Assembly: GCA_964487285.1 (NCBI GenBank) | Contig: CAZAPZ010000008.1 | Coordinates: 1-29,258 of the forward strand | Source: CAZAPZ01 sp964487285 | GTDB lineage: Bacteria; Campylobacterota_A; Desulfurellia; JAADFJ01 | DNA length: 29,258 bases | Direction: 5' to 3' | Shown here: in pieces, positions 25,010-29,258 of the stretch | Layout of the letters: the number at the start of each line of letters is the position of its first letter | How positions within the stretch are numbered: the first letter of the stretch is position 1 | The notes under the pieces: model-generated | Databases searched by the model: none | What the model was told of the DNA's origin: nothing | Seen by the model: only the letters and a program-made list of their open reading frames with translations | Program-made: the position numbers and the translations under genes

Positions 25010-25632
25010 TTCATTTCTGTCAAATTATCCATGACCACAAATTTGCCATACATTCCTTTGGAAGCATGTCCCATTATCTGACATATATAATGAAATGTTC
25101 CGGTGCGGGAAGCTATAAAGCTGCCGGATGTTGTAGGATACTTATTATCTGAAGATTCCGGAAGCGGCCTAATAAATGAACCCTCAAATGCCGGTGCAAT
25201 CATCATCGACATATACGGATAAGGCGGCCGGTCGTTGACAATAATTATGTTGTGATACATATCATCATCTTCATTTATAAATTGTATCGTAACTTTTGCA
25301 TCTTTGCGAACTATTATTGTAGGATTTATAAGTCCGTAAACAGCAAATGAATACATACTCTTAGCATTTTTAGGACCGGCTACCATAGGTATTGACACAT
25401 TTTTTCCAAGAAATTCAACACTGTTACGAGTTTTGTATATCTTTACTCCCGTTTTTGGCGCTGTATATAATTTAAGAAGCGCGGTCTTATCTATGGTTGT
25501 GAAATTTTTGCTGTAATAATCGTTATTAAGTCGGTTGATAACCGTTCCATATGTATAGATTAACATGCCGATACCTGCAACTACAAGAATGATTCCTGCC
25601 GCCAATGTTTTCATAGACCTTTTTTGTATCAT
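25006..25632 (-). CDS. Membrane-anchored rusticyanin-like blue copper protein
   Basis: This type 1 copper protein (208 aa from the chosen ATG) has an N-terminal membrane segment (about residues 12-28). Copper ligands are His127 ('DMYHNIIIV'), Cys184, His189 and Met194 in 'YICQIMGHASKGMYGKFVV', very close to the rusticyanin C-terminus 'YVCQIPGHAATGMFGKIVV'. The segment 'NPTIIVRKDAKVTIQFIN' and 'PPYPYM' also align with rusticyanin, the acid-stable electron carrier of iron oxidation. ATG 25632 has GAGG at 8 nt, favoured over an upstream TTG (25653). It lies between the SHOCT-tailed gene and csoR. Sulfocyanin is a less likely alternative. Confidence 0.85.
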   Translation of the reverse strand: MIQKRSMKTLAAGIILVVAGIGMLIYTYGTVINRLNNDYYSKNFTTIDKTALLKLYTAPKTGVKIYKTRNSVEFLGKNVSIPMVAGPKNAKSMYSFAVYGLINPTIIVRKDAKVTIQFINEDDDMYHNIIIVNDRPPYPYMSMMIAPAFEGSFIRPLPESSDNKYPTTSGSFIASRTGTFHYICQIMGHASKGMYGKFVVMDNLTEMK

Positions 25633-25642
25633 ATTGTTTGCC

Positions 25643-25909
25643 TCAATAACCAAGATCCTTTTTCATATTTTCAAAGGCCTGTTTGTTAATCTCTCCATTG
25701 GCATATCTTTTTTTCAATATCTCAAGTGAATCTTCACTGCCGATAGATTTGTTCTGCTGCTGATTATTTATTTGAGGCAAAAACCACTTTAGAACATATA
25801 TCATACCGACAACCAAAATAACGAATCCCAAAAAACCTATTACCATCATGCCGATACCTCCGAACCATCCTCCTTCCATCATTTGCCATGGACCTCCACC
25901 ATACATCAT
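25643..25909 (-). CDS. Small membrane protein with C-terminal SHOCT domain
   Basis: The 88-aa protein has a Met/Gly/Trp-rich start ('MMYGGGPWQMMEGGWFGG'), a membrane segment (about residues 19-44) and a C-terminal SHOCT motif ('SLEILKKRYANGEINKQAFENMKKDL'). SHOCT tails are short oligomerisation-type motifs. Met-rich starts of this kind often occur near copper-handling genes, but binding is not shown here. A CGGAGGATAAT leader precedes the ATG. It is 12 nt after the YHS gene, and its TGA stop overlaps the GAGG used by the cupredoxin gene. Confidence 0.82.
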   Translation of the reverse strand: MMYGGGPWQMMEGGWFGGIGMMVIGFLGFVILVVGMIYVLKWFLPQINNQQQNKSIGSEDSLEILKKRYANGEINKQAFENMKKDLGY

Positions 25910-25921
25910 ATTATCCTCCGC

Positions 25922-26122
25922 TTAAGAATCGTTGCTATGAGAACTTTTGATTTGCCCGCTATACTTGTCGGGATTTTCGTTAAATTTATCAGAACACCCC
26001 TTGCAGCAAAAGTAGTAGTCGGTTCCTTTATAGTTTACAGACGCTTTTGCTCCTTCCATCGTTATACTCATGCCGCATACCGGATCTGTTAATCCACCTT
26101 TCATCTTCTCCATTCCTCTCAT
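25922..26122 (-). CDS. YHS-domain protein (short)
   Basis: The 66-aa protein is essentially one YHS domain. 'TDPVCGMSI' gives Cys16 and 'YYFCCKGCSDKFNENPDKY' gives Cys39, Cys40 and Cys43, a probable metal site. YHS domains are found in copper/heavy-metal P-type ATPases and in small stand-alone metal-binding proteins. There is no signal peptide. A GGAT leader precedes the ATG. 106 nt of this gene (25951-26056) are identical to the next gene upstream (26222-26327), so the two are recent duplicates. Confidence 0.88.
   Translation of the reverse strand: MRGMEKMKGGLTDPVCGMSITMEGAKASVNYKGTDYYFCCKGCSDKFNENPDKYSGQIKSSHSNDS
25951..26056. repeat. 106-bp perfect direct repeat, copy 1
   Basis: This copy lies inside the first YHS gene and is identical to 26222-26327. 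Flanking sequence diverges at once on both sides, so duplication or gene conversion is recent and limited to the domain core. Confidence 0.9.
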
Positions 26123-26150
26123 TCTATCCTCCTAAAAATATTTTTTTTAT

Positions 26151-26507
26151 TTAGCAGCATCCCCTATGCCGCCTACCACTCTGTCTCATATTATTAATGT
26201 TTATACTTTCAGAATAACCGGTTTGCCCGCTATACTTGTCGGGATTTTCGTTAAATTTATCAGAACACCCCTTGCAGCAAAAGTAGTAGTCGGTTCCTTT
26301 ATAGTTTACAGACGCTTTTGCTCCTTCGGGTATTACCCATATGTTGCAAACGGGATCCCTGTATTTAATACTGTCTTTTATATAACTATGACTTATATTT
26401 TCCATCCCCCTTGATTCTTGTGCATTCATAGTCGCCAGAGCCGTGTCCGACTGCGTCTGTTTATTCTGCACAAAAAATAATTTACCTATTTGGCTCAATA
26501 TTCTCAT
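26151..26507 (-). CDS. YHS-domain protein with N-terminal extension and C-terminal CC
   Basis: The 118-aa protein has a YHS domain at about residues 50-91. Its core from 'EGAKASVNYKG' to 'FNENPDKYSGQ' is the same as the downstream YHS protein, but 'DPVCNIWVIP' replaces the usual 'DPVCGMSI', so the CGM signature is lost while Cys54, 77, 78 and 81 remain. It ends in 'RRHRGCC'. ATG 26507 is preferred to ATG 26519 because GGAGG overlaps the latter and is spaced 5 nt from the former. It is the first gene of the unit, 28 nt before the other YHS gene. Confidence 0.83.
   Translation of the reverse strand: MRILSQIGKLFFVQNKQTQSDTALATMNAQESRGMENISHSYIKDSIKYRDPVCNIWVIPEGAKASVNYKGTDYYFCCKGCSDKFNENPDKYSGQTGYSESININNMRQSGRRHRGCC
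26222..26327. repeat. 106-bp perfect direct repeat, copy 2
   Basis: This copy lies inside the longer YHS gene and is identical to 25951-26056; the two are 271 nt apart in register. Confidence 0.9.
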
Positions 26508-26545
26508 TCTTTCCTCCATAAAACAATTCTATCATAATTTTCTAT

Positions 26546-26560
26546 CCCCCCAATGGGGGG
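26546..26560. promoter_or_regulatory. Candidate CsoR-family operator (C6-AAT-G6 palindrome)
   Basis: The site reads CCCCCC AAT GGGGGG with AT-rich flanks, a perfect inverted repeat. CsoR/RcnR-family operators are G/C-tract inverted repeats with AT flanks. It sits about 40 nt before the first YHS gene and just downstream of the predicted promoter, suited to repression. The repressor gene csoR is fifth in the same unit. Confidence 0.6.
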
Positions 26561-26573
26561 TGTTTATAATATA

Positions 26574-26601
26574 AATATAGTATATTTGCCTCATAAGTCA
26601 A
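26574..26601 (-). promoter_or_regulatory. Sigma70-like promoter of the metal/electron-transfer unit
   Basis: On the minus strand TTGACT (26596-26601) and TATATT (26574-26579) are separated by 16 nt. Transcription would start near 26567, so the C/G palindrome lies at about +7 to +21. Confidence 0.55.
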
Positions 26602-26905
26602 GGAAAAAAATCCGAAAAACCAAAAGCATATTTATCGCGAAAGAGTTTTTGTAATCAGTGCCTCGATCGGAATATATTCGGTTATCAGGACATATGATTT
26701 TTCTAAAAACTATGCACTTTTTATCTATGATATATGTTTCAGGAACGCCTGTTGTCTTATATCTGTTTTTTTACCCTTCCTTCGGTATCAAGCGAAACGG
26801 GAAATGACAGATTGGGCTCTTTCATATACTTAAACAATGTACTGGTAACACACACAGTATCCGCATTAATGGCCCACATTACAAACTTACCCGAATATTT
26901 TTTTA
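26591..26905 (-). pseudogene. TlpA/ResA-like thioredoxin-family protein, C-terminal remnant
   Basis: Two minus-strand frames join to give a redoxin C-terminal half. First comes 'FVMWAINADTVCVTSTLFKYM', then 'NLSFPVSLDTEGRVKKQ'. After a frameshift near 26757 comes 'KTTGVPETYIIDKKCIVFRKII'. The 'GVPETYIIDK' loop is the cis-Pro region of TlpA/ResA/CcmG-type redoxins. The N-terminal half with the CxxC site is missing, cut off where an IS3 fragment begins. It lies in the same direction as the downstream copper unit, and the unit's -35 box falls within its last codons. Confidence 0.65.
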
Positions 26906-27210
26906 TGAAGTTGTGTATGCTCGTTGCCGGTATATACGGATCCCTGATCCGTATTGAAATCTTGAGGTTTACTATAATAAAATAATGCTTTGTTTGGTGT
27001 GCCCATAACAAAATCCATGTCCATCGTGTTTGATATGTTATAGGATAAGACTGTCTTGGAAAACCAGATAGTAACGGCTGACAGATAAACAAATCCGCTT
27101 TTGGTTTTAATATATGTCATATCCGTGCTCCACACCTGATTAGCTTTTGTAATATCTTGAAATGGTAACTCAAATTCACACCAACATGGAAAATAAAATT
27201 CATAGTATAA
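26890..27210 (-). pseudogene. IS3-family transposase orfB fragment
   Basis: The frame contains 'DITKANQVWSTDMTYIKTKSGFVYLSAVTIWFSKTVLSYNIS', with the first DDE aspartate in 'STDMTYI', and 'FNTDQGSVYTGNEHTQL' with the second. The glutamate part of the DDE triad and the usual C-terminus are absent because the frame runs into the redoxin remnant near 26900. The sequence before about 27160 no longer resembles a transposase clearly. No flanking terminal repeats were found. Confidence 0.75.
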
Positions 27211-27339
27211 TCCTTCCGAAAATAAGTTCGGGAGGTGGAGATAATAAGCCCACTGCATAATAAACCAGGCAAAAAAGGGAATTGACAAACGAGAGCATTA
27301 TTTATAATAAAATATTGTTGATATATATAAATATATCTG

Positions 27340-27416
27340 TGGTGCCCTTGACAGGAATCGAACCTGTGGCACAGGGATTAGGAATCCCTTGCTCTATCCA
27401 TCTGAGCTACAAGGGC
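27340..27416 (-). tRNA. tRNA-Arg (anticodon CCU)
   Basis: The minus strand folds as a full cloverleaf: acceptor GCCCTTG/CAAGGGC, D stem GCTC/GAGC, anticodon stem AGGGA/TCCCT with loop TTCCTAA (anticodon CCT), variable GTGCC, T stem ACAGG/CCTGT with TTCGAAT, discriminator A and an encoded CCA (27340-27342). It reads AGG codons. The gene borders a truncated ImmA/IrrE gene and mobile-element debris, a setting typical of integration sites, but no repeated 3' end was found. Confidence 0.97.
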
Positions 27417-27437
27417 ACATAACTATATCAACAAACT

Positions 27438-27695
27438 TTAATGATCGGATAAAATATTGTCTGCTTTTAGTCCTATATTAGTCTGCTTATTGGGAGAATT
27501 TACTATCGGGTTAATTTCCGTAATTCTTATTTCCGCAACCTGTCTTGAAACCTGAAAATAGTCTGCAATATCAAAGATATTTGTTATATGGCAATTAAAG
27601 TAAATATTTTTAAATTCTCTGGTAGGCATTAGCAATTCGGTAGCAAAAATATTTGCCTGTCGTTCCCGTTGCATCATACTTATATTAATATTCAT
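27438..27695 (-). pseudogene. ImmA/IrrE-family metallopeptidase, N-terminally truncated
   Basis: The 85-aa frame contains 'ERQANIFATELLMPTREF' and 'DIADYFQVSRQVAEIRI', the part that follows the HExxH zinc motif in ImmA/IrrE proteins. The HExxH itself is missing: the open frame upstream reads 'CCKENILLFDTKTT' with no such motif. In conjugative elements such as ICEBs1 this type of protease cleaves the neighbouring XRE repressor. Here it lies just downstream of an XRE gene but is probably inactive. Confidence 0.65.
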
Positions 27696-27753
27696 TGTAG
27701 TTTTAGTATCAAATAACAGAATATTTTCCTTGCAGCAATCCGAGCTTCTTTTT

Positions 27754-28362
27754 TCACGGAGTTTTTTTATTTTTTTCTTTATTTTTGAAATGCTGCCTTA
27801 TGGTGTCGGAAAGAGAATCTATAACTTGACTTATTTCGGCATCGGTAAGTTGACTCATACTTCTAAATAAATCCCATGCCTTCTTATTTCCTACTATTTT
27901 CTTGAATCCTTCAGGCATATAGCCTGCCAATGCCATATACTCATTAAGTGGTTTATTGAGTTTTTGTGCAAGTTCAATGACTTCTATCCTTGTTAATTTC
28001 TTTCTGCCAAACATCACATCTAACATTTTCTCTTTACTTATCGATAAAGAAGCGTAAAAGCTGTCATCTTTATCTTGCAGATCTTCTGCCAATTGTTTTA
28101 TAAATTCAGGGTTTACACCAGCATTATTACCCTCACCACCAAATTTGAACATTTCACCTTCACCAGTAAAAATCCAAGCAAGATTAAGGTCTTTAAATTC
28201 GTCTAAAATTCTAGCAATTTTATCATATGCCGGCTTTTGCTCATTATTCTCATATCGTTGATAGGCTCTTAAAGTAATATGCATTACTATAGACATCTGC
28301 TGCTGTGTAAGATTTTTCGCCTTTCTAATGCTTTTCAATCTATCACCTAAAATTAATCTCAT
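27754..28362 (-). CDS. XRE-family transcriptional regulator, phage/ICE repressor-like
   Basis: The 202-aa protein has an N-terminal helix-turn-helix (about residues 6-60, 'LKSIRKAKNLTQQQMS' and 'LRAYQRYENNEQKPAYDKI'). A middle segment ends in a second HTH-like stretch ('SISKEKMLDVMFGRKKLTRIEVIELAQKLN'). It is followed by an ImmA/IrrE remnant and preceded by an inverted repeat that may be its operator. The layout suggests a leftover regulatory module of an integrated element. Confidence 0.82.
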   Translation of the reverse strand: MRLILGDRLKSIRKAKNLTQQQMSIVMHITLRAYQRYENNEQKPAYDKIARILDEFKDLNLAWIFTGEGEMFKFGGEGNNAGVNPEFIKQLAEDLQDKDDSFYASLSISKEKMLDVMFGRKKLTRIEVIELAQKLNKPLNEYMALAGYMPEGFKKIVGNKKAWDLFRSMSQLTDAEISQVIDSLSDTIRQHFKNKEKNKKTP

Positions 28363-28399
28363 TTTTACGCCTTTTTATTCATTTAATTCTTGATATTAC

Positions 28400-28419
28400 G
28401 AATTATCATTCTATAATTC
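28400..28419. promoter_or_regulatory. Inverted repeat in the regulator's upstream region
   Basis: GAATTAT and ATAATTC flank CATTCT, a perfect 7-bp inverted repeat about 40 nt before the XRE gene. This is a likely position for an autoregulatory operator. Confidence 0.4.
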
Positions 28420-28448
28420 TCTTTATGAATACAATCATTAACAAATCA

Positions 28449-28541
28449 ATGGTAATGGAGGACGAAAAGAAGTCAAGAGAATTGCAAATCCAAATTCGAA
28501 CTATACTCTATCAAAAAGACATAAAACTTATCGATTTGTAA
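28449..28541 (+). pseudogene. Possible divergent HTH-protein remnant (Cro-like position)
   Basis: A 30-codon frame, divergent from the XRE gene, reads '...LQIQIRTILYQKDIKLIDL'. It then continues in another frame as 'VNQINTT', which looks like the first helices of a small helix-turn-helix protein broken by a one-base shift. It then runs into the higher-GC nuclease gene. The Shine-Dalgarno is poor, so the call is weak. Confidence 0.3.
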
Positions 28542-28974
28542 ATCAGATAAATACTACATGTTGCTACGGTAAGCCGTACAATCGCCGGATACTTGTACCA
28601 CAAAAAACAATTGCCTGGATTAAAGAAAACATCGGCATCGATATCCCTCTGCCGAATGTCTTGATAGTCACACTCTGTCCACGGTGAATCATCGTCCCTG
28701 TGTGTCTGGCGGCCGAGAAACCGAGTTGTTTCATCTGATTGTAGGTGGTACCACACATCCGGACATCTTTCAGCATCTTCTTGCTGTAGTACTTCTCCGG
28801 CGTGTCTATTGCCGAGAGAAGACGCAGTTTGACGCGGCTGCCGTGCATACGCACCCATACCGTATCGCCATCGGTTATTTTAGTGATGATAGCCCGATAG
28901 GTAGCGGCGAAAGTAGAGATGAAGGATATAGAAAAGATCGATGCAAAAATAATGCTTAAAACGAGCTTAAACAT
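28511..28974 (-). pseudogene. Thermonuclease-like (SNase-family) secreted nuclease, frameshifted
   Basis: From ATG 28974 (preceded by AAGGGAC) there is a signal peptide ('MFKLVLSIIFASIFSISF' to 'TFAA'), then 'ITKITDGDTVWVRMHGSRVKLRLLSAIDTPE', which has the SNase substrate and calcium-site layout. A one-base slip at about 28644-28648 splits the domain: the intended frame goes on as 'FGRDIDADVFFNPGNCFLWYKYP'. Base composition of 28600-29000 is visibly more GC-rich than the rest of the window, which suggests transfer. It may be a real pseudogene or a sequencing error. Confidence 0.65.
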
Positions 28975-28999
28975 AATTGTCCCTTGTTCCGTGCAAATT

Positions 29000-29102
29000 C
29001 CGGCTTTCACTGGACAGTTAATCCGGCAAAGTCTGGACATCCAATCCGGAAATAGGTGGACACTTTTTTAAGTTTCCGGATTTGGTGTCCAGGCCATTCC
29101 GG
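29000..29102. repeat. Array of CCGG-N8-GGACA repeats: three direct (23-bp period) and one inverted
   Basis: CCGG starts at 29000, 29023 and 29046; GGACA starts at 29012, 29035 and 29058, an exact 23-bp period. The inverted form TGTCC-N8-CCGG lies at 29086-29102. IS21-family ends carry several transposase-binding repeats of this kind, and the TG...CA polarity fits: the inverted copy looks like a left end and the three direct copies like right-end sites. Confidence 0.6.
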
Positions 29103-29136
29103 AAACTTATCCAAAGGTTGATTTTCTTGTTAAAAT

Positions 29137-29169
29137 ACTCTCCTGTCAAACTAAACAGTACGGGAGAGT
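29137..29169 (+). promoter_or_regulatory. Hairpin covering the istA ribosome-binding site
   Basis: ACTCTCC (29137-29143) pairs with GGAGAGT (29163-29169), a 7-bp stem that buries the GGGAGAG Shine-Dalgarno just ahead of the istA ATG. Such hairpins limit translation of transposase mRNA read through from outside in other IS families. Confidence 0.45.
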
Positions 29170-29171
29170 AA

Positions 29172-29258
29172 ATGAGAAGAAAAAGAAAAAACAGAAGGTT
29201 GATAATGAGACACATTAAGGAAATCTTACGGCTTAAAACTATCTCGGGGCTTAGCAAC
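29172..29258 (+). CDS. istA: IS21-family transposase IstA, N-terminal part (runs off the window)
   Basis: From an ATG preceded by GGGAGAG, 29 codons read through '...MRHIKEILRLKTISGLSN', matching the usual IstA start (R.IKE.LRL....GLS.RQIA). An internal ATG (codon 13) is an alternative start. Only the beginning of the N-terminal HTH is visible. The upstream repeat array supports an IS21-type left end. Confidence 0.7.
   Translation, partial: MRRKRKNRRLIMRHIKEILRLKTISGLSN

Noticed and set aside
26757..27092. Minus-strand frame first read as the end of the IS3 transposase
   Set aside because: Its last 70 residues ('NLSFPVSLDTEGRVKKQ', continuing in another frame as 'GVPETYIIDK') match TlpA/ResA redoxins, not a transposase; it is annotated as a redoxin remnant.
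27340..27416. att site repeat of the tRNA-Arg 3' end
   Set aside because: No second copy of the tRNA 3' sequence was found in the window.
28564..29040. Nuclease gene starting at 29040
   Set aside because: The first 22 residues precede a clear signal peptide and a Shine-Dalgarno sits before ATG 28974, so the later start was chosen.
29018..29257. Minus-strand 79-codon frame with a hydrophobic stretch
   Set aside because: It lies antisense to the istA start and across the IS end repeats, and its hydrophobic run is the complement of the Lys/Arg-rich istA codons.
1..29258. CRISPR array
   Set aside because: No regularly spaced repeat-spacer pattern was seen; the only tandem repeats are the 23-bp IS end sites.

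Overview
The window is AT-rich and gene-dense. Nearly every intact gene from about 720 to 26,520 lies on the minus strand with short gaps or overlaps. The genes point to a Gram-negative bacterium: ADP-heptose synthesis genes (gmhA, rfaE2), lipobox lipoproteins, a CpoB-like lipoprotein with TPR-type repeats, and menaquinone made by the futalosine route (mqnE, mqnC). The order tmk-holB-ricT-metG recalls Deltaproteobacteria. A rusticyanin-like blue copper protein and a Rieske protein suggest an acidophilic or metal-rich lifestyle. An acidophilic deltaproteobacterial lineage is a reasonable guess, but it is inference only.

Region 1 (1-720) is a mobile-element graveyard: an IS21-type istB remnant broken by frameshifts, abutting an IS3-type orfA remnant, then about 200 bases without a gene. 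Region 2 (721-11207) holds mqnC, mqnE, queA, a Xer-type recombinase, a small membrane protein, the heptose genes rfaE2 and gmhA, a Gph-like phosphatase, a lipoprotein, a DinG-like helicase and metG. Region 3 (11321-19200) holds ricT, holB, tmk, a 168-bp inverted-repeat element, a YhaM-like OB/HD protein, a methyltransferase, hisA, hisH, murI, mtnA and an NAD-dependent epimerase. Region 4 (19307-22916) holds efp, cysS, a LysM protein and the CpoB-like lipoprotein.

Region 5 (23076-26601) is the most interesting part. It is a seven-gene, tightly packed unit: two YHS-domain proteins, a SHOCT-tailed membrane protein, a membrane-anchored rusticyanin-like cupredoxin, a CsoR-family copper-type repressor, a YVTN-type beta-propeller and a Tat-exported Rieske protein. 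A sigma70-like promoter and a C6-AAT-G6 palindrome just downstream of it look like a CsoR-family operator, so the unit is probably a metal-controlled periplasmic electron-transfer or copper-handling module.

Region 6 (26591-29258) is accessory DNA. It holds the C-terminal half of a TlpA/ResA-like redoxin fused to an IS3 orfB fragment, tRNA-Arg(CCU), an N-terminally truncated ImmA/IrrE-like gene, an XRE-family regulator, a frameshifted nuclease of visibly higher GC, and the left part of an IS21-family element. That element has an unusual array of 23-bp-spaced end repeats and runs off the window.
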